In this document: positions 43,057 through 52,285 of the stretch, in pieces
How the letters are laid out: every line of letters starts with the position of its first letter
Numbering within the stretch: the stretch's first letter is position 1
From: Akkermansia muciniphila
GTDB taxonomy: Bacteria > Verrucomicrobiota > Verrucomicrobiia > Verrucomicrobiales > Akkermansiaceae
Direction: 5' to 3'
DNA: 64,000 nucleotides
Assembly: GCA_947624785.1 (NCBI GenBank)
Contig: CANQLV010000005.1
Span: forward strand, 62,001 to 126,000
The notes under the pieces: generated by a model
What the model was told of the DNA's origin: nothing
Databases searched by the model: none
Seen by the model: only the letters and a program-made list of their open reading frames with translations
Made by a program: the position numbers and the translations under genes

Positions 43057-44988
43057 CTACTTTCCGGCGGGGACCAGGCGGCCAATGCCTCCTCCCTTGA
43101 CGCGCATGGTGAAGGAAAGGGTGTCCCCGGAATGGAGTTCCCTGTTTTCCACCTTCCAGCCGTCGTTCCGTTCAGGCAGGTCGCGGAGGATGGTGGCCCG
43201 GTACGCCGTGTTCCCGTCCAGGAAGTCCAGGGGAATGGAAACGGTGCGCTCCCGGCCGTCCCCGTTCATCAGGGCAATGTACCACTGGTTCCCGGAGCGC
43301 CGGGCGAAGGCGGCGCATTCCCCGATGGCGGACGGCGGCAGAACGATGGTTTCATCCCAGACGGAGGGAATGTTCCGGACGGCTTCGCGTTCCGGGGAGC
43401 CTTTCGGGAAGGCGGCTTCCATATCCGCGGGGTTGGATACCCAGTGGAGGACGGGGGACGTATAGATGATGTTGGCCGCCATCTGGAGGGGCCAGGAAGA
43501 GCCGCGCAGCCTGGGTCCGTGGCCGAAGTAGCCGCCCGTGAAATCGGCGTGGCCGGAGACCATGCGGGTGAAGGGCAGCGCGCAATAGTGCCGTCCGCCG
43601 ATGGCGGCCCAGATGTTCTGTTCCCCGCCGTAAATGCCTTCCCGGCTCATTTCATGCGGCCAGGAGCGTTCTTCCCCCGTGGGGGTGTTGGCGCCGTGGA
43701 AGTTGACCATGAGCTTGTTTTTCGCCAGATTTTCCGCCACGGCGTCATAGAAGGCCAGGCGATCCTTGGAGGCGGAATCCATGAAATCTATCTTGATTCC
43801 CCTGATGCCCGTTTTGGCAAGGCCGCTGAAATAGCGGCGCATGCTTTCCCATCCGTTGGCGGGGTTGTTGACGTCTGACCAGCGCACCCATACCCAGATG
43901 CCTACTTTTTTATCTGCGGCGTAGCGGGCCAGTTGAGCCACCTTGTCCATGCTTTCCGGCACGGTCTTGCCCCATTTCTTCCATCCTTCGTCAACGAGGT
44001 GGTATTCCCAGCCGAATTCGGAGGCCATGTCGACAAAGGCGTACTGGTCCTCTTCACGGACGTTTCCGCGGTCCCACCAGGTCCAGGTGGAGCGGCCCGG
44101 CTTGATCCAGGGGGCTTTGGCTCCTTCCGGAAAAAGGTTCCTGTCCGGCTCCGGAGCCAGGGAAGGGATCACGTTGTTCCGGACCAGGCCGTTGAGGTCG
44201 TCGTTCACCAGGATGACCCGCCAGGGCATCTCTGCGGAAGAGGGGGCGGAAAAGCCTTCCGGGTCCTGGAAATATACCGCCCTGCATGCGCCGTCCTGAA
44301 GGGAGAATTTAATGCCGCTCCACTGCCTGTTGAAGTTGGCGGCTTCCTGGATGAGGGCAAAGCCTCCGCCCGGCAGTTCCACCGTAACCGGCATGGTGCG
44401 GACGTGGCTGCGGGGATTGCCGGGGTCTTTCTTGAAATCGGCTATCCTGGAAGGAGACCAGACCCCCTCGCAGGGGCCCAGCGCGGACGCGGCGTCCTGG
44501 GTCCAGAGGACGGCTTTTTCCGGGAAGGCGAAGGACGTTTTTTCTTCCCCGATGCTCAGCGCGGGCGTTTTCTTCACGTCTTCCTTCCACTCGTAGCGGA
44601 AGGCGACTCCGTTGTTGAAAACGCGGGCGCGGATGAGAAGGCCGGAATTGTCGCCGGATGCCACGTATTCGTTAAAATGGACGGAGGCGGAGGGGTATTT
44701 GCCGCGCGTTTCAAAGGTGTCGCGGACGTTGTCCCTCACTTTTTTCACGCTCCATCCCGTGATGCCTCCGGCGAGGTCACTGCCGTTCACCACGATGCCC
44801 AGGCCGGAGGGTTCCAGAACCGTCCTGTCCTTCCTGTTCAGGGAGTGCGCGGCCTTTCCGTCCCGGACGACCAGATTCCACGTGACCAGGCCGTCCGGGG
44901 ACGGCAGGGCGGCGCAGGGTTCTCCCGCCAGGACGGTTCCGGCCATGGCCGGCCCGGCAATGCTGCTGAGAATAATCAGGTTCTTCAT
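43057..44988 (-). CDS. Glycoside hydrolase family 97, retaining-type
   Basis: 643 residues from the ATG at 44988, which has AAGGA six bases upstream; the frame also offers a GTG one codon earlier. Signal peptide about 1-23. N-terminal beta-sandwich (25-270), central (beta/alpha)8 barrel with W-W-D-R-G-N, the strand G-I-K-I-D-F-M-D (Asp at about residue 401) and H-E-M-S-R-E-G-I-Y-G-G-E, then a C-terminal beta domain. In GH97, an Asp at the K-I-D-F-M-D position marks retaining enzymes (such as the alpha-galactosidase type), while inverting SusB-type alpha-glucosidases use a Glu base elsewhere. I therefore infer an alpha-galactosidase-like enzyme for host or dietary glycans. Exported to periplasm or surface. 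Confidence 0.92.
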   Translation of the reverse strand: MKNLIILSSIAGPAMAGTVLAGEPCAALPSPDGLVTWNLVVRDGKAAHSLNRKDRTVLEPSGLGIVVNGSDLAGGITGWSVKKVRDNVRDTFETRGKYPSASVHFNEYVASGDNSGLLIRARVFNNGVAFRYEWKEDVKKTPALSIGEEKTSFAFPEKAVLWTQDAASALGPCEGVWSPSRIADFKKDPGNPRSHVRTMPVTVELPGGGFALIQEAANFNRQWSGIKFSLQDGACRAVYFQDPEGFSAPSSAEMPWRVILVNDDLNGLVRNNVIPSLAPEPDRNLFPEGAKAPWIKPGRSTWTWWDRGNVREEDQYAFVDMASEFGWEYHLVDEGWKKWGKTVPESMDKVAQLARYAADKKVGIWVWVRWSDVNNPANGWESMRRYFSGLAKTGIRGIKIDFMDSASKDRLAFYDAVAENLAKNKLMVNFHGANTPTGEERSWPHEMSREGIYGGEQNIWAAIGGRHYCALPFTRMVSGHADFTGGYFGHGPRLRGSSWPLQMAANIIYTSPVLHWVSNPADMEAAFPKGSPEREAVRNIPSVWDETIVLPPSAIGECAAFARRSGNQWYIALMNGDGRERTVSIPLDFLDGNTAYRATILRDLPERNDGWKVENRELHSGDTLSFTMRVKGGGIGRLVPAGK

Positions 44989-45175
44989 CACATATCCTTT
45001 TGATGGAATACGCTCCGGAACGCCATTCTATTACAGGGAATGAATCCGGCAGGAAAAGCGGACCTCTCAATCTTGCGGCTTCCGGGAGGAAAAGCACGCG
45101 CTTGAAAGCCATTGCCCCGCGTCCGCCGGGCCAGGGGCAGGGGGGAGTTTTTGCGGGAAATGGCCCGGCTGCCGG

Positions 45176-48100
45176 TTAAATGTTTTTCAGCATTTCCAGC
45201 GCTTCCCGTAGCTTGTCTGCGGGGGATATGCCTGCCAGCCGCGGGAATTTGTTGGACAGCAGGATAAAATCCCCGTTCTTGGTGAGCATCAGGCGCTGTC
45301 CGCTGATTTCCACCATGGAGATGTTGGCTTTGGAGGCCAGTATCTTGATTTTGTGGGAATCCAGCAGGTGATGCACCGTTTCTGGTGCGGGGCCGAAGCG
45401 GTCTTCCCAGGCGCGGAGCAGGGCGTCCGCCTCCTTGAGGGTGCGGATGGCCGCCAGGTCCTTGTAGGCGGAGATGCGCAGGGCGGCGTCGCTGATGTAG
45501 CCCCTGGGCAGGAAGGCCCCCAGATAGTCCTTGCGCGATTTGGAGGCGAACTGCGTCTCGCTGTTCACGATGAAGTCCGTTCTCAGGGCCGCGTCCGGCC
45601 GGGGGGCCGTGTGCCTCCCCTGCATGTGGGCGATGGATTGCTGGAGAAGCTGGCAGTACAGGTCAAAGCCGATGGCGGCGATGTGGCCGCTCTGCTGGGT
45701 GCCCAGCAGGTTGCCCGCGCCGCGTATTTCCAGGTCCCGCATGGCTATCTTGAAGCCGGAACCCAGCTCCGTGTACTGCTTGATGGCGGAGACGCGCTTG
45801 CGGGCGTCTCCCGTGGTGGTGGCGGACCTGGGGAGCATGAGGTAGGCGTAGGCCCGGTGCCCCGCGCGGCCCACCCGGCCGCGGAGCTGGTAGAGGTCCG
45901 CCAGGCCGAAGCGGTCCGCGCGGTCGATGATGATGGTGTTGGCGTTCGGGATGTCGATGCCGGATTCGATGATGGTGGTTGCCAGCAGGATGTCCGCCTT
46001 CCCCTGCACGAAAGTGCGCATGACCTTCTCCAGCTCGTCCTTGGGCATCTGTCCGTGGCCGATGACGATGCGGGCCTTGGGCACCAGGGCCTGGACGCGG
46101 TCCCGGAACAGTTCGATGGTCTTGACGCGGTTGTGCAGCAGGAAAATCTGGCCGCCGCGTTCCAGCTCGCGCTCCATGGCCTTCTTCATGATGCGTTCGT
46201 CATAGGGGCATACGCTCGTCTGCACGGGCTGCCGGTTGACGGGCGGCGTCTCAATGGAGCTCATGTCCCGCGCGCCCATCAGGGCAATGTACAGGGTGCG
46301 GGGGATGGGTGTGGCGGACAGCGTAAGCACGTCGATGCCCTTGAAGCGTTCCTTGAATTTTTCCTTGTGCCTGACGCCGAAGCGCTGTTCCTCGTCAATC
46401 ACCACCAGGCCCAGGTTTTTGATGGACACGTCCTCGGAGATAAGGCGGTGCGTGCCGATGACGATGTCCACGGCCCCGGACTTAAGCCCTTCCAGCGTGG
46501 AGCGGACGTCCGCCGCGCTGCTGAAGCGGCTGAGCATTTCAATCCGCACGGGGTATTCGCTCATGCGCTCCTTGAAGGTGCGGAAATGCTGTTCCGCGAG
46601 CACGGTGGTGGGCACCAGCACCGCCACCTGGCGGCCTCCCGTCACGCATTTGAAGGCGGCGCGGATGGCCACCTCCGTCTTGCCGAAGCCCACGTCCCCG
46701 CAGATCAGGCGGTCCATGGGGCGGGTGGCTTCCATGTCCGCCTTCGTCTGGGCGATGGCGCGGAGCTGGTCCTGCGTCTCCCGGAAGGGGAAGGAACTTT
46801 CAAACTCCCACATCCATTTGCTGTCCGGAGGGTGGCTGTAGCCTTTCCCGGTCTGGCGTTCCGCCTGCACGTTGAGGAGCTGGGCGGCGTAGTCCGCCAC
46901 GGAGCGTTCCGCGGATTTTTTGGCGCGCTGCCATTTGGAATCCCCCAGCTTGTTGAGTTCCGGCGTCTTGCTGCCCAGCCCTATGTACCGGGAAACCAGG
47001 TGCGCCTGGCTGAGGGGGACGTGCAGGATCGTATTGTCCCGGTAGAGGATGTTCATTTCCTCGTCTCCGGAATCCGGGGAGGTGGAAATGTTGATGAATT
47101 TGCCGATGCCGTAGCTGGTGTGCACCACCAGGTCCCCGGGGTTGATGTCCTTCAGAGAGGCCTGAGCGCGGGCCTTGCGCGCCTTGTCCTCCCGGCTGGC
47201 GCGGCGGCGCGCTGTGGCGGACTGGTACCTGCCGAACAGCTCCGAGGAGGAGAGAACGGCCGTTTTTGCCCCCGGAATGCTGAAGCCGCCGGGCAGGTCC
47301 CCGCGCAGGGCGGTGATGGACAGCAGCGCGGGCGTTCCGGAGCAGATGTCCCGGAAACGCTCTTCCTCACCTTCATTGGGAAAGAACATGCTGACGTTCC
47401 ATTTCCGGTCCAGCCATTCGCGGATCTGGCGTTCCGCCAGCTCCCGTCGCATCTCCTGCATCACGAAGTCCCCGGCGTCAAAGCTGCCCAGGGGATTGTC
47501 ATGGATGGCCAGGGAAAAGTCCTCCTCCCCCTCCGCATTTTCAGGCGGTGCGGTGAGGATGCACACGTTCCCCCGTTCCTTGCAGAAGGGGGCCGTAATG
47601 ACCAGGTCCCCCGGTTTGATCCAGTCCCGCAGGGTTTCCACGCCCGCCGCTTCCGTCAGGACGAGGTTGACGTGCTCCGCCTTCCGGAAGGAAATCTGGG
47701 AATCCACGTCAAATTCCCGAATGGATTCAATCTCGTCGTCAAAAAACTCCAGGCGCACGGGGTGGGAGGACTGGAGCGGGAAAACGTCCAGAATGCCGCC
47801 GCGGCGGGACCACTGCCCGCGGGAAATGACCTGCGGAACGCCCTCGAACCCCGCCTCTTCAAACAGCCGTATCAAATCGTCCGGGGCGTGCGTTTCTCCC
47901 GTTTTCAGGGTCATTCCCTGGTTCTGCATGCCGTCGGGGGAGGGAACCTCGTCATTCAGGCTGCCTTCCGTCAGAACGACGGTTTGCCTGCCCACATGGC
48001 CGGAAGCGATGCGGTGAAGGACGTTCAGCCGTTCCGCGGCAAGCTCCGGGTCTCCTATTTCCTCCCCCAGGGCCACCTCTTTTTCCGGGACGAAGAGGAT

Positions 48101-48352
48101 GTTGCGCACTCCCCAGGTTTCCAGTTGCGCGGCAAGGGATTCCTGCGCGCGCAGATGGGGCGCGATCACCCAGGCCCGGGCGGTATCCGGAATGGTCCTG
48201 ATGCACAGGGCCGCTACGAACGGAACCCCGGACAGGGAGGTATGGTCGAAAACCGCCTGTTCCTCCGTGCCCAGTTTCGCGAGTTCCCGGTGAAAGGGTG
48301 CGGTGCGGGCCACCCTGTCCATCAGGGCGGTTATGGAAGCGTCTTCTGCCAT
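45176..48352 (-). CDS. mfd: Transcription-repair coupling factor
   Basis: 1,058 residues from the ATG at 48352; an ATG 17 codons earlier (48403) is possible but gives no conserved sequence. It displaces stalled RNA polymerase and recruits UvrA. Order: UvrB-like domains (about 1-330; R-G-Q-W-S-R-R-G-G-I-L-D-V-F-P), a polymerase-binding domain (about 400-470; G-D-L-V-V-H-T-S-Y-G-I-G-K), SF2 helicase motifs (Walker A G-D-V-G-F-G-K-T-E-V, D-E-E-Q-R-F-G-V, T-A-T-P-I-P-R-T-L), the TRG motif (R-G-R-V-G-R) and a C-terminal D7 domain. Last gene of a minus-strand run 53269-45176; co-transcription with the upstream genes is inferred from the short gaps. Confidence 0.96.
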   Translation of the reverse strand: MAEDASITALMDRVARTAPFHRELAKLGTEEQAVFDHTSLSGVPFVAALCIRTIPDTARAWVIAPHLRAQESLAAQLETWGVRNILFVPEKEVALGEEIGDPELAAERLNVLHRIASGHVGRQTVVLTEGSLNDEVPSPDGMQNQGMTLKTGETHAPDDLIRLFEEAGFEGVPQVISRGQWSRRGGILDVFPLQSSHPVRLEFFDDEIESIREFDVDSQISFRKAEHVNLVLTEAAGVETLRDWIKPGDLVITAPFCKERGNVCILTAPPENAEGEEDFSLAIHDNPLGSFDAGDFVMQEMRRELAERQIREWLDRKWNVSMFFPNEGEEERFRDICSGTPALLSITALRGDLPGGFSIPGAKTAVLSSSELFGRYQSATARRRASREDKARKARAQASLKDINPGDLVVHTSYGIGKFINISTSPDSGDEEMNILYRDNTILHVPLSQAHLVSRYIGLGSKTPELNKLGDSKWQRAKKSAERSVADYAAQLLNVQAERQTGKGYSHPPDSKWMWEFESSFPFRETQDQLRAIAQTKADMEATRPMDRLICGDVGFGKTEVAIRAAFKCVTGGRQVAVLVPTTVLAEQHFRTFKERMSEYPVRIEMLSRFSSAADVRSTLEGLKSGAVDIVIGTHRLISEDVSIKNLGLVVIDEEQRFGVRHKEKFKERFKGIDVLTLSATPIPRTLYIALMGARDMSSIETPPVNRQPVQTSVCPYDERIMKKAMERELERGGQIFLLHNRVKTIELFRDRVQALVPKARIVIGHGQMPKDELEKVMRTFVQGKADILLATTIIESGIDIPNANTIIIDRADRFGLADLYQLRGRVGRAGHRAYAYLMLPRSATTTGDARKRVSAIKQYTELGSGFKIAMRDLEIRGAGNLLGTQQSGHIAAIGFDLYCQLLQQSIAHMQGRHTAPRPDAALRTDFIVNSETQFASKSRKDYLGAFLPRGYISDAALRISAYKDLAAIRTLKEADALLRAWEDRFGPAPETVHHLLDSHKIKILASKANISMVEISGQRLMLTKNGDFILLSNKFPRLAGISPADKLREALEMLKNI

Positions 48353-48476
48353 GCGTGTCTGATAGCCCCTGCTGGTGGAAAGTGTGCCGCCTTTCCCTGC
48401 CATGTCAACGGTTTTTCAGGGCACAGACTGTCCTCCGGCCATTGACGGAAGCGTCTTTCCGCATGCGCGGCGCGGG

Positions 48477-49661
48477 TCAGGAGGAGGAGCGGAAGCGGAT
48501 TTTAACGCCGGCCTTGCGCCATTTCTGTTCAATCTCTTTGGCCAGCTCCTCATAGCTCCGGCCGTCAAGGAGGAGCTTTTGCGCTTCCTTTTCACTGCTG
48601 CCGGACTGGATGGCCTTCATGTAGTTCTTCACGCGCTGGGCGTCCCCCTTTCCGTCCATGTGGTAGAAATAGTAGGCCATCAGGGCGGCCAGGCCGTAAT
48701 TCAGGTTGGCGTTCTCTCCCGTGAACTGGGAATAGGGCATGTTCATGTATGACTCCAGGCTGGGCGCCTCAAAGTCGTCCCCCAGGGCGCGTCCCCCCGT
48801 GTTTTTCTTGCCGTATTCCGTCACGCGGGAGACAATGTGGGAACGGTTGGCCCCGAAGTTGAAGCGGCCTCCGGAATAGGGCGTCATGCCCATGTATTCT
48901 GCGGACCCTTCACAGAACCAGCTGGCCTGCTTGGCCTGCGGGGACATGAGCTGGTGCGTCAGTTCATGGATGAGGGTGGAGGAATCCTTGTCGCGGTCAA
49001 TGATGTACGTGCTCCCCATGGTCTTGACGCCCAGGGAATCAAACGGGACTAGGATTTTGCCGCGGTCTCCGCTGCGCGTCGTCCCCAGGAAAATGCCTGC
49101 CGTGCCTTCACGGCCTCCGTTTTCCAGGTACGTGCTGAACTTTTCGTACAGGTAGGCGGGGAATTTGGCGGAATCGTCGTGAGGGGGGATGTTGCCGATG
49201 GGAAGCGTCTTGTTCGCCAGGTGGGTGGCCTCAAAGAGAAGGCCCAGGCGCTTGATCATGCCGGCGCCCAGCTTGGCGTCGCAGATGAAGCGGAAATGGG
49301 GCGTTTCATAAATATACTCTCCTTGTTCCTCCTTGATGGTTTCCACCTTGAAATTGTCCTGGCATTTGACGGTCCTGGGCCATGGCAGGTGGTAATTGTC
49401 CGCCGGATTGGCGGAGGCGGCCCCTCCCTTTCCCCTGGCCGCGATGAAATCCCTGTCTTCCCGGGAAAGCTGGGCGAGGGGGATGGAGACGGTCTGGCCG
49501 CCGGAGCGTTTCAGCACGGCTTTCTGGCCGTCCAGTCTGACGAACTCGGCTTCCAGGCTTTTCCCCTGGACGCTGGTCCAGGTGCGCCCCTGCGCGAGGG
49601 GAAGGAAGGAGAGGGAGCACAGGGCTCCCGCCACCAGGTACAGGCATGCGGGATTCTTCAT
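48477..49661 (-). CDS. Exported metallopeptidase-like protein with SHD1 domain
   Basis: 394 residues from the ATG at 49661; the frame extends upstream only as noise inside the Kelch-MFS gene. Signal peptide about 1-23. Residues 24-72 form an SHD1-type domain (R-T-W-T-S-V-Q-G-K-S-L-E-A-E-F, L-S-R-E-D-R-D-F-I), frequent in planctomycete and verrucomicrobial secreted proteins. Downstream, H232-E-L-T-H236 with W-F-C-E-G-S-A-E255-Y-M-G gives an HExxH plus distal Glu zinc site typical of gluzincin-like peptidases. The remaining C-terminal part is helical. Probably a periplasmic protease of unknown substrate. The two genes before it in the minus-strand run are Kelch proteins. Confidence 0.85.
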   Translation of the reverse strand: MKNPACLYLVAGALCSLSFLPLAQGRTWTSVQGKSLEAEFVRLDGQKAVLKRSGGQTVSIPLAQLSREDRDFIAARGKGGAASANPADNYHLPWPRTVKCQDNFKVETIKEEQGEYIYETPHFRFICDAKLGAGMIKRLGLLFEATHLANKTLPIGNIPPHDDSAKFPAYLYEKFSTYLENGGREGTAGIFLGTTRSGDRGKILVPFDSLGVKTMGSTYIIDRDKDSSTLIHELTHQLMSPQAKQASWFCEGSAEYMGMTPYSGGRFNFGANRSHIVSRVTEYGKKNTGGRALGDDFEAPSLESYMNMPYSQFTGENANLNYGLAALMAYYFYHMDGKGDAQRVKNYMKAIQSGSSEKEAQKLLLDGRSYEELAKEIEQKWRKAGVKIRFRSSS

Positions 49662-49696
49662 AAGGGTGGGGTTGGGGATATGAAAGAAGGTTGCGG

Positions 49697-52249
49697 TTAA
49701 TGTTTGGGACGCGGCAGCATCAGGAGCAGCAGTCCGCAGAGCAGCATCAGGCATCCTGCCGCCGCCAGGGTGGTGGTCAGCGGAACGCCCTGGTCCTTGA
49801 ACCATCCCCCGAAGAAGGAGATGAGGGCGCCCACGCCCGCGGACGTGAGGTTGAGGAGGCCATAGCCGGTGGCGGAATAACGCTCGTCGATATGGGAGCG
49901 TAGCACAGGCATGAGGGTGGCGTCCAGCGATCCCTGCGCCAGCCCCTGCGTGGCGACGAGGCCCAGCATGAGCACGAGGGGAACCGCAATGTCCCAGCCG
50001 AAGATGCCGGGCAGCAGCGCCAGAACCACCAGCGGGCCGGATATGGTGAAGGTGATGCCGGGCACCAGGGCGCGGGCGCGGGCGTTGCGCCGGTACCACA
50101 TGTCCGCCAGAATGGCGCCGCCCAGCACGGCCACGTACTTGGCTACGGAGCTCCACAGGGTGGCGGCGGGGCCTGCCTCCGCGGAGGAAAGCTGGTATTT
50201 ATCCTGAAGCAGGGTGGGGTACCAGGTAAGCAGGAACCAGTTCCCGGCGCCTGCAAAGGCGACCACGGCCAGCAGCATCCACATGGGGCGGCCGCTCAGC
50301 AGGCTGGAAAGGACGGCGCCGGTGGAAAGATTGGACGCGGGTTCCTTGATGGCCTGTTCGTCATTGTCCACATTGACCAGGACCGTCTTTTCCTTGGGTT
50401 CGGCCGGCTTTTTGGCACGGGCCGTATCCGCGGGGGCCTTGGCCGGGTCTTTCAGGAACAGGATGAGGACGATGGCGTACGCCACGCCGATCAGGCCGAA
50501 CAGGGCGAACGTCATGCGCCAGCCCGTCCATGAAGCCATGGTGGCCCCGAAGCCGGCCACGGCCATGCCCACGTAAATGCCGCTCATGTGCAGGCCCGTG
50601 GCGATGGAGCGCGTGCTGCCCCGGTGGTAGTCCGTAATCAGGGCCAGGGCGGCGGGGATGTAAAAGGCTTCGCTGATGCCCATGGCGCCGCGCGCGATGA
50701 GCAGGGATGTGTAATCCTCCGCATGGCCGGTCCACCAGGTGACCACGGACCAGACGACGAGGGAGCAGAGAATCATCAGGCGGCGGCTGTAGCGGTCCGC
50801 CAGAAAGCCGCCCACCGGGCTGAGCAGGGCGTAAATCAGCAGGAAGACGGAGGTGACCATGCCGAACTGGGCTTCCGTCTGCGGAATGTCCCGGACTATG
50901 GGTTCATGCAGCGCGGAAAGGAGCTGGCGGTCAAAATAGTTCAGCATGACCACGAACCACAGGATGATGACGGCCACCCAGGCCCACAGGCCCGGCTTGG
51001 TGTTCGGGTCCGTGACGGCGGAAACGTTTTTAACGCCGTTGCGCACGGCGGAAACGATGATGATCGCCATGACGATGACGGTCAGGACGAGAACGGCGTA
51101 ATCAACCGTGCTCATTTCAAAATGGTACCCCGCGGAGGCGGAGGCGTTCACGGGGGTCCGGATGCCCGGGGCGGTTTCCCCGCTGATGGTCATGATCTCG
51201 GAGCCCTTCACGACGGCGGGCGCGGTGGCGATGCCGACGGGCCATTCCCCCTGGTGCGTCCATTTGTTCCCGATGACGTCGTAAACCAGGATGTCGCGGG
51301 ACTGCGCCACGGGCTTGGACGGGTCCGGCGTATTGCCGCGCTTGTCCCCGCCGATCAGGATGATGGAATTTTCACGCACCGGGGCGGGGCCTGCGGCGGC
51401 GGCAACGGGCGTTCCCGGTCCGGCAGGCTGCTGTTTGCCCGCGGCGCCCCATTCGGCGGGATCGTTGGACGTCATGTCGTAGCCGATCATGTCGGAAAGG
51501 TACGTTCTGGCGGTTTCTCCGGCGGCATCCCTGGACAGGGTGCAGCCGCCTGCGATGAACAGGGTGCTGTCACAGACGGCGGCGGTGGAGAGGATGCGGC
51601 CCGCGCCGGGGAAAGGCGGAAGGGACACCCATTTCATTTTCGCCGTATCCGGAGTGGTGTCCAGCATGTAGATGGTATTGAGGGCGGCTTCCGGCTGGTC
51701 GCTGTCCCGTCCGCCGATGACGAACAGCTTGTTCCCGTGTGCGGCGAAGGCGGCTTCCGTAACGGGGACGGGGAGGGGGGGAAGCTTTTCCACGGAGCCG
51801 TCCGCCTTGATCAGCAGGGCGTCTTTCAGGATGCCTTCCGCGTTATGGCCTCCGGCCACCGCCAGCCCCTTGCCTACGCTTGCAAAGGCCGCGTAGCCCA
51901 GCGGAGCGGGCAGCGTCCCCGCCTTGCTCCATTGGCCGTTGCGGAGTTTGAAGATATCCTGGTGGTACGCCTTAGGCCCGCGTTCTTCCGGCGTTGAGGC
52001 TCCCGGAGCGGCCTGGGGGAAATTGGCGCCCCCTGCGGCGATGATGGACTGGGTGCCGTCATTTTCCGTAACGGTTCCGGCCGCCATGCCGGCGCGGCCC
52101 GCCGGGTCCGGCAGGTCGGGAATGGCTCCGGCCGGGTGGACATCCACGGAAAAAGAGGCGTTGGCGGCCGGGGCCGCTATCAGCAGCAGGGCGGCGAAAG
52201 CGGAGCCGCATGCCCTGGAGAACCGGGTAAGATGACGTGAGAGGTGCAT
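49697..52249 (-). CDS. Fusion of a periplasmic Kelch (mutarotase-like) domain and an MFS transporter
   Basis: 850 residues. Signal peptide about 1-31. Residues 40-370 form a six-bladed Kelch propeller with repeated G-x-N or G-G-x strands (I-I-A-A-G-G-A-N-F-P, L-F-V-I-G-G-R-D-S, L-F-I-A-G-G-C-T, I-I-L-I-G-G-D-K), the pattern of cyclically permuted mutarotases related to NanM. A transmembrane helix follows at about 381-402, then 11-12 helices of an MFS transporter (about 425-845; F-D-R-Q-L-L-S-A-L, S-P-V-G-G-F-L-A-D-R-Y-S-R-R). With the signal peptide, the Kelch part lies in the periplasm, where it could epimerise sialic acid or another sugar for the transporter. Substrate not proven. It lies 36 bases from the free-standing Kelch gene. 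Confidence 0.88.
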   Translation of the reverse strand: MHLSRHLTRFSRACGSAFAALLLIAAPAANASFSVDVHPAGAIPDLPDPAGRAGMAAGTVTENDGTQSIIAAGGANFPQAAPGASTPEERGPKAYHQDIFKLRNGQWSKAGTLPAPLGYAAFASVGKGLAVAGGHNAEGILKDALLIKADGSVEKLPPLPVPVTEAAFAAHGNKLFVIGGRDSDQPEAALNTIYMLDTTPDTAKMKWVSLPPFPGAGRILSTAAVCDSTLFIAGGCTLSRDAAGETARTYLSDMIGYDMTSNDPAEWGAAGKQQPAGPGTPVAAAAGPAPVRENSIILIGGDKRGNTPDPSKPVAQSRDILVYDVIGNKWTHQGEWPVGIATAPAVVKGSEIMTISGETAPGIRTPVNASASAGYHFEMSTVDYAVLVLTVIVMAIIIVSAVRNGVKNVSAVTDPNTKPGLWAWVAVIILWFVVMLNYFDRQLLSALHEPIVRDIPQTEAQFGMVTSVFLLIYALLSPVGGFLADRYSRRLMILCSLVVWSVVTWWTGHAEDYTSLLIARGAMGISEAFYIPAALALITDYHRGSTRSIATGLHMSGIYVGMAVAGFGATMASWTGWRMTFALFGLIGVAYAIVLILFLKDPAKAPADTARAKKPAEPKEKTVLVNVDNDEQAIKEPASNLSTGAVLSSLLSGRPMWMLLAVVAFAGAGNWFLLTWYPTLLQDKYQLSSAEAGPAATLWSSVAKYVAVLGGAILADMWYRRNARARALVPGITFTISGPLVVLALLPGIFGWDIAVPLVLMLGLVATQGLAQGSLDATLMPVLRSHIDERYSATGYGLLNLTSAGVGALISFFGGWFKDQGVPLTTTLAAAGCLMLLCGLLLLMLPRPKH

Positions 52250-52285
52250 ATGCTGGAAAATAAGGGATGGAATGTGGGTGAAAAA

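Noticed and set aside
45353..48445. 1,030-residue open frame opposite mfd
   Set aside because: Antisense shadow; mfd motifs are on the minus strand and complete.
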